In this document: positions 1-7,377 of the stretch, in pieces
Numbering within the stretch: position 1 is the stretch's first letter
Layout: each line of letters starts with the position of its first letter
Assembly (NCBI GenBank): GCA_003224135.1
Contig: QHYO01000344.1
Span: 1-15,230, forward strand
From: Acidobacteriota bacterium
GTDB taxonomy: Bacteria; Acidobacteriota; Terriglobia; Acidiferrales; UBA7541
Direction of reading: 5' to 3'
DNA length: 15,230 nucleotides
Made by a program: the position numbers and the translations under genes
The notes under the pieces: generated by a model
Told to the model about the DNA's origin: nothing
Databases searched by the model: none
The model's input: the letters and a program-made list of their open reading frames with translations, nothing else

Positions 1-2144
1 CATTTCACGCTGACCAGCAAATCGCGTGCGCGCGTGAAGGCTTCCTTCGGCGTTTCGCCGCTTCGCACCACCAGCAGTACGCCGTCCGTCTGCACGGAAA
101 GAATCACTGCGTCTGTCGCGGCCATGATTGGCGGAGAATCAATCACGATAAATTTGTACTGGCCCCGTAGTTGCCTCAGCGCGTCCGCCAATTTATGCGA
201 TGAAAGCAGGTCCGCCGGATTCGGTGGCAGCGGTCCGGTCGGGATGGCTACCAGGTTCGGAATCGAAGGATGCGGCACCGTAACAAGATCCAGGCTCGAA
301 ACACCCGCGAGATACGAGCTTAACCCCGCGTATTTGCCGTCCGTCATATTCAGCAGACGGCCCACGCCCGGCTTTCGCAGGTCGGCATCGATCAAAAGCG
401 TTCGATCACCCAATTGAGCAAGGGTGACCGCCAGATTTGCCGCCGCCGTCGTTTTGCCTTCGCGCGGCAGCGCACTCGTCACCAGAATTACTTGCGGTGG
501 ATGATCCGCTTGTGACAGCAGCAGCGCCGTACGCAGCGCCCGGAATGCCTCTGACATCTGCGACTTCGGCAAGTGTTGCGCAACCAATTCGATTCGCTTC
601 TCGTGACCGTTGGACGATGCACTCCCCAGCAATCGGCCGCGCCGCGTGTTTCCGTTCTCGCTCGTGAATGCGGGCACTACCGCCAACGACGGCAGTCGGG
701 CGAGCGACTCGATATCGTCCGGTGTCTTCACCGTATTGTCCAGATACTCGCGTAACAACGCCAATCCAATCCCGCCTACAAGTCCCACAAGAAATGACAG
801 CGCGATGTTTCTCGTTTTCGCCGGACGCGAAGGCGTTGCCGGGATCATCGCCGGATCAATCACTCGAATGTTGGACGATTTCAGTCCCGCCGCAATATTC
901 GCTTCCTTCAATTTCGTCAGCAGCCCGTCGTACATCGTCTTGTAGCCTTCCGCGTCGCGCTTCAAGATGTTGAATTCCACCATGCTTTGCGCCATCTGAT
1001 TTACTTCGATTTTTTGCTCGTTCAGCGCTTCGTTCAGCAGTCCTTCCCGCTGCCGCGCTGCGTTATAGTCGTTTCCCAGCGCTTCAAGAATGTTCCGTTT
1101 CTCGGTGTCCATCATTCCTTCAATTTCTTTTAACTGTGCCTGCTGGCGCTGGACCTTTGGGAAATTCGGGCCATACTGATTGAGCGCGTCGAGGTATTGC
1201 GTGTACACTTCGGAACGCCGTCTCGTAAGATCCTGCATCACATTGTTTTCGCGAAGCTGAGGCACGACATCGATATTTCCGGCCTTCGCGAATTCATACA
1301 GGGCCTCTTTGCGCATTCTTTCGCTTTGCGCGTTCGTCCCTTCCTTGTTCAGGTCGTTCAGTCGTTGCGTAGTGATGTTCTGCTTATCGTCAAGTTCCCA
1401 GATCTGATGCTGCCGTTCGTAAGTAAGCCGCGCATCCTCGGAATTCTGCACCTTCACCTTTAACTCGCTCAGTTGATCCGCCAGCCACAGCGTCGCTTTT
1501 GCCGTCGTGTCGTATCGGCTGCGGAAGTTCTGCTCCATGAAATTCTGGATATGCGCATTCAGGATTTGCGCCGCCAACTGCGGATCGGTCGATTCGAAAC
1601 TCACGTCCAGCAGCCGGCTTTGCGGCACACGCTTCACGTTAAGGCTGCCCAGAAATGCTCCCAGCTCCGGCGGCCTTCTATGATTTGCAAGGCTCCCGGA
1701 AGTAATCGCTTCGGACGCCGATGGCCCTCCTTGCATTTCCGAGTGCGGAATCAACCCGCTGTTTCGGATCGTTTGCAGTGCCAGGGTCTCGCTCGTCAAA
1801 ATTCGCGATTGCGTCTCTATGTAATTGTCCTGGTCCATCATGAAGTCGTAGGAATCTGCGCCCTGGAACGGCAGAATGTTTGTGTTTTCCCTGTCAATTT
1901 CGATTCGCGCGGTTGTCGTATAGACCGGCTCCATCCGGAATGTCGCGATGGCGACGATGGTCACTACTGCCAGCAAAAATGACAGAATCAGCCACTGGTG
2001 CTTGCGCAAAATCAGCAGATAATCGTAAAGATGTGGCTCTCGCGGGGATAAGTCGAAAGATGGAATCCGCTGCGCACCCATGGACACCACTTCGACTACA
2101 CCTGGCCCGTTTTCCTTCGGAACCAGTTTGTTCTCGTCCGCCAT
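1..2144 (-). CDS. Wzc-type polysaccharide chain-length determinant / tyrosine autokinase (3' end beyond window)
   Basis: Inner-membrane co-polymerase fused to a cytoplasmic bacterial tyrosine (BY) kinase, which sets chain length and drives export of extracellular polysaccharide with a Wza-type partner. The open frame gives 714 codons from ATG at 2144 to the left edge. It shows TM1 at about residues 51-69, a Wzz-like periplasmic region with long coiled-coil stretches (about 210-420), a proline-rich PATPSRPAK segment and TM2 at about 448-464. Then come EAFRALRT at 532-539, Walker A SALPREGKT (557-565), Walker A' LLIDADLRKP (583-592) and Walker B VIDSPP (667-672). The C-terminal tyrosine cluster expected in this family lies outside the window. 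The start is 7 bp after the stop of the Wza-type gene, with AAGG overlapping that stop, so the two are probably translationally coupled. The Walker A has Arg where Gly is common; this should not prevent function because the GKT core is intact. Confidence 0.95.
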   Translation of the reverse strand, partial: MADENKLVPKENGPGVVEVVSMGAQRIPSFDLSPREPHLYDYLLILRKHQWLILSFLLAVVTIVAIATFRMEPVYTTTARIEIDRENTNILPFQGADSYDFMMDQDNYIETQSRILTSETLALQTIRNSGLIPHSEMQGGPSASEAITSGSLANHRRPPELGAFLGSLNVKRVPQSRLLDVSFESTDPQLAAQILNAHIQNFMEQNFRSRYDTTAKATLWLADQLSELKVKVQNSEDARLTYERQHQIWELDDKQNITTQRLNDLNKEGTNAQSERMRKEALYEFAKAGNIDVVPQLRENNVMQDLTRRRSEVYTQYLDALNQYGPNFPKVQRQQAQLKEIEGMMDTEKRNILEALGNDYNAARQREGLLNEALNEQKIEVNQMAQSMVEFNILKRDAEGYKTMYDGLLTKLKEANIAAGLKSSNIRVIDPAMIPATPSRPAKTRNIALSFLVGLVGGIGLALLREYLDNTVKTPDDIESLARLPSLAVVPAFTSENGNTRRGRLLGSASSNGHEKRIELVAQHLPKSQMSEAFRALRTALLLSQADHPPQVILVTSALPREGKTTAAANLAVTLAQLGDRTLLIDADLRKPGVGRLLNMTDGKYAGLSSYLAGVSSLDLVTVPHPSIPNLVAIPTGPLPPNPADLLSSHKLADALRQLRGQYKFIVIDSPPIMAATDAVILSVQTDGVLLVVRSGETPKEAFTRARDLLVSVK

Positions 2145-2151
2145 TGGTCTT

Positions 2152-3405
2152 CTACCTTGTCCCTATCCGGTAGATCGTCAGCGCCGTGCCGACGGTCAGG
2201 CCAAATTCTGCTGCGCGTATTAACGCGGCCTTCGTCGCATTGTCCGGTACGTACAAAATGTCACTCGGCATCAGGCGCACATCTTCGGACTTCCGCTCGA
2301 TGATCTTGCCCAGATCTATTCTGATTGCCTGCTGCTTTCCCAAAGAATCCTTGCGGATGATTACCGCCTGGCTTTTCTTCGCAATCCGGGTCATCCCGCC
2401 GGCTAGCGCCAGCACCTTCAGAGTGGATAGCTGCGCCCGGTCGTTATTGGCCACAAATCCTCCGGGCCTTTGTACCGCGCCAAATGCGTACACGATACCC
2501 GCGTGCGGGACGGTGATAATGTCTCCGCCCTGCAATGGAATATTGTTTTGCGTGTCTCCCCGCTCGAGCAATTCCGCCAGATTCACCGTAATCGTGTTGG
2601 CCACTGGCGGCGCTACGTCGCTGATTGCAATTTGCGGTGGCGTAACCAGCGCATTCTGCGGAGTGGTCCGTGCCGCTATTTCGGGACCCGGGAAGGTAGG
2701 TTGCGCCTCTGACGAATTTCCGGTTGCGCCGTCATCAGCACCCGGCGCCGAATTCGTAGCCGCACCAGGCGCATCGGAGGACGCCGGCGCTGGATTTGTG
2801 GCCGGAACAGCATCTTCTGTCCCAATTTCCGGAGGTTCGCTCGAATTTTCACTCTTCGATTCCGCGCGCGTGACGATTACGGTATCTCCTGCGTCGGCCG
2901 ATATTCCTCCGGCCTCCGCCAGAATTTGCACCAGGGTCAAGGGGCGATCCGCCTGATAGACCATCGGATGTGCCACGGCCCCTACAATCGTGATCGGTTT
3001 GCTCCTTTTCTCCTTCACCGAAACCATCACTTGGGGATGTGTGACGAGCCCGTTCGCTGCCAGAATCTCAGAAATCTTTTGCTGCGCTTGCATTTCCGTC
3101 AGCCCCACTACGTAGAGTCTCACCGGCACCAGCGGCAATCCGACCGTACCCGTTTGGCTTACCCTCACCTCTCGCGTAAGTTCAGGAACATCATAAACTT
3201 CCACGCCGATCAGGTCGCCCCTCCCGATAATGTATTCACGGGGCACCGTGACCGTATTGGCTGAAAGCCAGCGAATTCTTTCGTTGGCTTGTTGCTGGGT
3301 TTCGACAGGGGATTGCGCGTGCGCGGACGGCGCCTGCAGTCCGAACGCCAGAACGGCTCCCGCAAGAAGACACCCATACGCGGCACCCAGTTTGGCCGGT
3401 TGCAT
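2152..3405 (-). CDS. Wza-type polysaccharide export protein (Poly_export + SLBB)
   Basis: Secreted protein expected to form the outer-membrane/periplasmic conduit for exopolysaccharide together with the downstream Wzc-type protein. From ATG 3405 it is 417 aa. The signal peptide is at 1-30 and ends AHA|Q (signal peptidase I type); no lipobox cysteine is seen, unlike classical lipoprotein Wza. The Poly_export domain spans about 54-132 (EYIIGRGDLIGVEVYDVPEL), a first SLBB-like segment about 137-182, and a second about 300-390 (VYAFGAVQRPGGF, LALAGGM). Between them, 183-269 is a Pro/Ala/Ser/Asp-rich stretch that looks disordered. The C-terminus (about 391-410) could be an amphipathic or membrane helix. 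The frame stays open to a TTG at 3456, but that TTG is part of a promoter -35 box and the signal peptide starts properly only at 3405, so I chose 3405. It ends TAG, 7 bp before the next gene. Confidence 0.93.
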   Translation of the reverse strand: MQPAKLGAAYGCLLAGAVLAFGLQAPSAHAQSPVETQQQANERIRWLSANTVTVPREYIIGRGDLIGVEVYDVPELTREVRVSQTGTVGLPLVPVRLYVVGLTEMQAQQKISEILAANGLVTHPQVMVSVKEKRSKPITIVGAVAHPMVYQADRPLTLVQILAEAGGISADAGDTVIVTRAESKSENSSEPPEIGTEDAVPATNPAPASSDAPGAATNSAPGADDGATGNSSEAQPTFPGPEIAARTTPQNALVTPPQIAISDVAPPVANTITVNLAELLERGDTQNNIPLQGGDIITVPHAGIVYAFGAVQRPGGFVANNDRAQLSTLKVLALAGGMTRIAKKSQAVIIRKDSLGKQQAIRIDLGKIIERKSEDVRLMPSDILYVPDNATKAALIRAAEFGLTVGTALTIYRIGTR

Positions 3406-3429
3406 ATGTCCAGAAAACCCCCGTTTTGA

Positions 3430-3456
3430 ATTATACAGGCCTAATGGTTCAGTCAA
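3430..3456 (-). promoter_or_regulatory. sigma70-like promoter before the export gene
   Basis: On the minus strand TTGACT (3456-3451, 5 of 6 matches to the -35 consensus) is followed after 15 bases by a perfect TATAAT (3435-3430). It begins immediately after the TGA stop of the O-antigen ligase gene and would start transcription near 3423, about 18 nt before the ATG at 3405. The 15-bp spacer is shorter than the optimal 17, so strength is uncertain. It suggests that the Wza/Wzc-type pair can be transcribed independently of the upstream genes. Confidence 0.55.
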
Positions 3457-4725
3457 TCAGGGTTTTTCGGCAGGTCGTCGTTTTCGGCTCCGAACTTTTG
3501 CCGGAGTCACTTGTTGAATTTCGGCAGTGGCTAGAAGACTCATCATCAAGAAAAGCAACAGGTTCGCCGGAATGTGCAGATTGAAATCCACCAGACTGTG
3601 CACCAGCATTCCCCAGCAAGCTGTCCATCCGCAAAGACGGAGTGTGTTCGCAAATGAATCGTCTCCGGATTGCAAAAAACGCAGCGCCCCGATGAACAGA
3701 GTCCCGATAAACCACGCACAGCACAGTCCGCCCAAAGTTCCCGTTTCCGCCAACACTTCAAGATAGTCGTTGTGCGCATGATTCACGATTTTTCCGTCGT
3801 ACAACGTCTCATACGGAGGATAGACCTGCTGCAATGTTCCGAGCCCCGTTCCCAGAATAGGGTGGTCCACAAAGATTCGCCACGCCCCGTGTCGCATCGA
3901 AGCGCGCTTGCTCTGTGTCACTTCCAACGTCTGCAAACTTGAAAAGCGCGACAGCATCTGGCTCACTCCAAGCCACGACACCGTCAGGAATGCCACGAGC
4001 AATACAACTATCCCTGCGAAAAGATGCCGTCCGCTCGTCTTCTTCAGAATCAACACCAGTATCAGGAACGCCAGCTCGGCTCCCAGGCTGATGATCCCGC
4101 CGCGCGAAGCGGACAGCATCAATGCGCTCAGCGGAATAATCACAAGCATGCCCACGATGAACAGTCTTTCGCGGCGTACTCGACCGAGCAGCAAAGGCAC
4201 CAGGGCCATCGGCAACACCAATTCCGCGAATCCCGCGAAGTGATTGCGGTTCACGTACGGCCCGAATGGAATGCCGCCGTAACGCATCTCCCGGAACCAG
4301 TACAACTTTCCGTTGAACGTCAGATGCTGCAGGATGCCCAGCCCTGCAACCAGAAACGCAAAAATCATCACGAACCACGCGAAGGCCCGCCAATCTGACA
4401 GCGTGCGGAGTGTTTGTGCTGCCAGGAAAAAAAGAATCAACATACTCAGCAAGAGCTGCAATTCGGTTCGCGTTGTGAACGGCGATGCCGTGAGCCGAAA
4501 CGCAAATTGCACGATCACCACAACCGTGAACGCGGCCAGCGGGAACAGCAGTGGTGGCAGCGCGATTTCTTGCTCTTTTTTTGAAACCAGGAAAGACAGC
4601 GCCCACAGCACAAACAGAATTCCGGATGCTGATTCCAGGATTCCTCGTGCCCAGGGTTCCACCCCGCCGTGACTCAGGACGGCGAAAGCAATCACCGCGA
4701 ATAAGCCCGTCCGGACGAGGTTCAT
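3457..4725 (-). CDS. O-antigen ligase / polymerase family membrane protein (Wzy_C)
   Basis: Polytopic inner-membrane protein of the O-antigen ligase/polymerase superfamily, expected to polymerise or transfer lipid-linked glycan units on the periplasmic side. From ATG 4725 it has 422 residues with about ten hydrophobic segments. Family hallmarks are NRNHFAG (159-165), SASRGG (205-210), the large periplasmic loop with HPILGTGLGTLQQVYP (288-303) followed by HAHNDYLEVLAETG (316-329), and HSLVDFNLH (376-384). The C-terminus is basic (RSRKRRP), fitting a cytoplasmic tail. An upstream in-frame ATG at 4776 exists, but ATG 4725 overlaps the TGA of the preceding gene as ATGA and starts directly at the first membrane segment, so it is preferred. 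Ligase and polymerase cannot be told apart from sequence alone; the adjacent Wza/Wzc-type genes favour a polymerase role. Confidence 0.92.
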   Translation of the reverse strand: MNLVRTGLFAVIAFAVLSHGGVEPWARGILESASGILFVLWALSFLVSKKEQEIALPPLLFPLAAFTVVVIVQFAFRLTASPFTTRTELQLLLSMLILFFLAAQTLRTLSDWRAFAWFVMIFAFLVAGLGILQHLTFNGKLYWFREMRYGGIPFGPYVNRNHFAGFAELVLPMALVPLLLGRVRRERLFIVGMLVIIPLSALMLSASRGGIISLGAELAFLILVLILKKTSGRHLFAGIVVLLVAFLTVSWLGVSQMLSRFSSLQTLEVTQSKRASMRHGAWRIFVDHPILGTGLGTLQQVYPPYETLYDGKIVNHAHNDYLEVLAETGTLGGLCCAWFIGTLFIGALRFLQSGDDSFANTLRLCGWTACWGMLVHSLVDFNLHIPANLLLFLMMSLLATAEIQQVTPAKVRSRKRRPAEKP

Positions 4726-6017
4726 GGTGTCGGCGACGCCTCGTCCACCGGCACCAGCGAAACATCGTCGATCCATGCCGCGCCTTGAATATCGCTTTCC
4801 GGCATGTCACTCATGAAACGTCTCACGCAGACGGATCCGTAGGTTCCTCCCGGCGGGGCAACCCAATGCAGTTGGATCTCCTTCCATGGCTGTGTGCCGC
4901 GCACGTCTTCCGTTGTCACGGATTCGTTCTTGGCGTTGGCCAAAACAGAAATCTGCAGACGCACTCCTTCGCTGCTCGTCAGCGACTCCGTTCGCACCCA
5001 CGCGCTAAGCAGATACTGTTTCCCCGCCTCGGGCGTGATGTTGTGGCATTCATTTTCGAAACTTAGATTCCGATGCCCTTTGAAAAGAATGCGCAGCGAT
5101 TGCTCGCCCGAATGTTTTTCCGAGCGATCGAATGAAATCTACACGTCGTTTGTTTCGGGTACGAACTGCCAGCTGAATCCTCCTCCGCGGTACCCGGATT
5201 CAAATCCGCCATCCCACAAAAGTGAACCTGCCGGATCGGGCGGAGGCGAATTTTGCATGACCGATACAGCTTGTGTCCACGCGCGGGCAGCATCCGCAAT
5301 GCGAACCCGATGAACGAGCCCGTCAATAAAATAGACCATCTCAGACATGGGAACTCGTTGATGGAGCGCAATTAGCCGGTTCCAGACAAGTTGCGCGTTG
5401 TTCAGATCACCGGCAGCCGTGAGCGAATGCAGAATCGGCAGATACGCTGCGGTAGCGGATGGCACGGCCTTGTCGAGCAGAATGTTCGCGTCAGGCTGTA
5501 TCCGCAGCGCGCGAGAGAACGCTTCGTCCGCGCGCTTCGGTTCGAGTTCCACGGCTTTGCGGATTTCGCGGAACGCCGCGTCCTGCTCGCCCTGGCGCAG
5601 CAGAAAGTTGCCGTAGCTCCAGCAAACATCCGCGGAGAGCGGATACACGCGTTGCGCGGCCAGAAATGCTTCGCGCGCGCGCGCCGTCTGGTCTTCTCCA
5701 TCGTACGCAGTCGCAAGATCCACCAGCGCTTCCACGGAGTAAGGATCGAGCGCGACGGCTTTGTGCAGGGCTTGAATGGCTCGCGCGGGGTCGGGCTGCT
5801 CGATGTCGTAGAGATACGAGCGTCCGAGCAGATACCAGTTGCGTGCGTTCGCAGGTTCCAGGCGAACGGCACGTTCGTAACCGGCGCGAGTGTCCAATTC
5901 AAGGTAGTGCGCTGCAAATGCGTTTCGCAGGCCCAGGTAACTCAATAAGAGCGCCAGCACGCACGAAAACAAAAGTACCGCCCCGCGCAATCGCGAACTT
6001 GGAAGTGGGAATTTCAT
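4722..6017 (-). pseudogene. membrane-anchored TPR protein with carbohydrate-binding-like C-terminal domain, split by in-frame amber codon
   Basis: The frame from ATG 6017 encodes a basic N-terminus, one membrane segment (residues about 12-30), then TPR-like helices with canonical spacing (about 44-175, e.g. NWYLLGRSYLYD, ALVDLATAYDGEDQ, CWSYGNFLLRQGEQ). At about 268-290 a beta-sandwich-like domain begins (LLWDGGFESG...FSWQFVPE). A TAG at 5141-5139 stops it after 292 residues. The same frame continues for 138 more codons with convincing coding character: ISFDRSEKHSGEQSLRI, then KQYLLSAWVRTESLTSS, then GAAWIDDVSLVPVDE. It ends in TGA overlapping the next start (ATGA, 4725-4722). The expected product is a 431-residue periplasm-facing protein accompanying the O-antigen ligase; such TPR plus jelly-roll partners are common next to these ligases. 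As written, it is either a point-mutation pseudogene, a base-call error, or an amber-readthrough gene. The 292-aa product alone would lack most of the C-terminal domain. Confidence 0.85.
5139..5141 (-). other. in-frame TAG interrupting the TPR/carbohydrate-binding gene
   Basis: The reading is ...ETN-D-V-[TAG]-I-S-F-D-R-S..., with the same frame on both sides and no insertion or deletion needed. A single base change from GAG, CAG or AAG would restore the frame. TAG is used as the terminal stop by at least four other genes here (ending at 2152, 8575, 13650 and 14586), so genome-wide reassignment of TAG is not supported. Confidence 0.9.
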
Positions 6018-6073
6018 TCCGACTTACTCTGCCTAAGCGGGAGGCGGCGACGCAAGTGGAAAGTCGAATGGAA

Positions 6074-7366
6074 TCAGGGAAGATGCACTACGGCGATGCG
6101 AACTGGCTCCAGACGTGTCGGATCGAGGATCTTGTCGCCGTTCAGATTGTCGATCTGGCTGTTGGAAATAAAATAAAAGTCGGAGCCGCGAATGGCGCCG
6201 GTGGTGGGCAAAGCCGTCAGCGTGGTGCGGTATTCGAGGATCGTGACTCGCGCAACGCGTGCACCGTCCGGTGAGAGCTTGAACGCCGCGACCCGCGGCG
6301 TGCCTATTCCATTCTGTATTGCGACGAGACTTCCGCGATGCCAATAGAGGCCATCGACGCCGGCGAGCGTTGCGTGCGGGCCGGGCGCGACATCCGTGCT
6401 GGAAGAATTCGCCAGGTCGTATTTGATTACTCCGAGCGCATCCGCGACGTAAATCGTGTGCTCGTCGCCGGCAAGCGCAATTCCATTTGGATAAAAGAGC
6501 GGGCGGTGGAATTGCAGCGTGGTAAATTTCCTGGCGGGTGCATCGAAGCGAAATACCGCATTGCCAAGGCTATCCGTAGTGAAAACCTCACCGGATTTAA
6601 GAACCACGAGATCGTTGAATCCATGATGAGCTTTGTCCGGCGGCGAAAAACGCGCCAGCACTTTGCCCTGAGTATCGATATGCAGCAACTGCGTTGTTCC
6701 CGCACTCGCGCCGGCGTCTTGAAAAGCATTGGCCCAAATCGTTCCGTCATTCGGATCGAGCCGGATCCCGAGCACGGGAAGCAACGGATCCTGCTGCGGC
6801 GGAACAAAATCAGACGTGTGGCTGTCCGGCGTGATCTGTACAATTTTCTTGCGATGCAGGCTGCTGAGATAGAACAGTTCGCGCTTCGGATCCCATGCGA
6901 GTCCTTCGGGAACCAAATCTTTCTCTTCGGTAGCGAGTGCGAGGCGCGCCATTGCCACCGCAGGAAAATGCTGGCGAGCGCGTTCCACCAGTTCCGTGAA
7001 ACTGTGTTCGCCGCGTAGACCGGCAAATTCCGGACCGCCCGAAGGATCAAATCCTTCGTCGAGCGCCATGCACTCCTTCAGAAGGTCGAATGCTTCGCGC
7101 GACTCTCCAAGATGCTGTTTCGCGGCAGCCAGAAAATAAAGTGTCGCGCCGCGATCGACGAAATTGGGAAGAAGTTTTTCGACAACTGCAATTTGTGCGC
7201 GGACTTCGGCAGCGTCGTCGGGCTCTGCGGGGGCGCCACGCAGCTCGTCCACTTGTTGGCCTGCCCGCTGCTGAGCTTCTTGCTGCCGCGCGGGTGAAGA
7301 AAATCCCGCGAAAAGAACCAGCAGGGAAAAAGCGGCAAAGTGTTGAATCCAAGTGCTCGAAATCAT
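6074..7366 (-). CDS. secreted SMP-30/gluconolactonase-like beta-propeller protein
   Basis: 430 aa. The signal peptide is at about 1-26 (hydrophobic AAFSLLVLFAGF, then SSPA|R). A Gln/Ala-rich, probably helical segment follows (27-60), then a short TPR-like helical region (about 60-135, TLYFLAAAKQHLGESREAFDLLKE). From about 140 to the end is a six-bladed SMP-30/LRE-like propeller: PEGLAWDP (153-160), GIRLDPNDGTIWAN (200-213), GFNDLVV...GEVFTTDSLGN (249-269), YPNGIAL...IYVAD (292-309) and GVDGLYW (336-342). E154, N251 or N294, and D338 sit where SMP-30 enzymes carry their metal ligands, so a lactonase or ester hydrolase activity is possible but unproven. It is in the periplasm or outside. The AAGGAA ribosome site (7377-7372) overlaps the stop of the upstream hydrolase gene, showing coupling. 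A role in modifying or sensing the exopolysaccharide is inferred from the locus only. Confidence 0.85.
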   Translation of the reverse strand: MISSTWIQHFAAFSLLVLFAGFSSPARQQEAQQRAGQQVDELRGAPAEPDDAAEVRAQIAVVEKLLPNFVDRGATLYFLAAAKQHLGESREAFDLLKECMALDEGFDPSGGPEFAGLRGEHSFTELVERARQHFPAVAMARLALATEEKDLVPEGLAWDPKRELFYLSSLHRKKIVQITPDSHTSDFVPPQQDPLLPVLGIRLDPNDGTIWANAFQDAGASAGTTQLLHIDTQGKVLARFSPPDKAHHGFNDLVVLKSGEVFTTDSLGNAVFRFDAPARKFTTLQFHRPLFYPNGIALAGDEHTIYVADALGVIKYDLANSSSTDVAPGPHATLAGVDGLYWHRGSLVAIQNGIGTPRVAAFKLSPDGARVARVTILEYRTTLTALPTTGAIRGSDFYFISNSQIDNLNGDKILDPTRLEPVRIAVVHLP

Positions 7367-7371
7367 CGCGA

Positions 7372-7377
7372 TTCCTT
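7372..7377 (-). promoter_or_regulatory. ribosome binding site of the SMP-30-like gene
   Basis: AAGGAA on the minus strand lies 5 nt before ATG 7366 and overlaps the TAA stop (7378-7376) of the preceding glycoside hydrolase gene. It fixes the start and points to translational coupling of the two genes. Confidence 0.75.

Noticed and set aside
2186..2956. 256-codon plus-strand ORF opposite the export gene
   Set aside because: It is antisense to a gene with clear Poly_export/SLBB motifs and a signal peptide; the plus-strand product has no recognisable domain and no ribosome site was evident.
4725..4776. Upstream ATG 4776 as start of the O-antigen ligase
   Set aside because: It would add 17 residues overlapping the preceding gene by about 55 bp; ATG 4725 gives the classical ATGA overlap and starts at the first membrane segment.
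3809..4810. 333-codon minus-strand ORF overlapping the O-antigen ligase in another frame
   Set aside because: Out-of-frame shadow of a gene with strong membrane topology and family motifs; the product is Arg-rich without domains.
4722..4997. A separate small gene starting at GTG 4997
   Set aside because: The same frame is coding well upstream of 4997 up to the amber codon and continues the domain begun before it, so this is the tail of the split gene.
5139..5141. Genetic-code reassignment of TAG
   Set aside because: TAG closes several well-supported genes in the same window (ends at 2152, 8575, 13650, 14586).
5459..6274. 271-codon plus-strand ORF opposite the TPR gene and the following gap
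   Set aside because: Arg/Ala/Pro-rich product typical of reading the opposite strand of a GC-rich gene; it crosses the TPR start and intergenic gap without any family motif.
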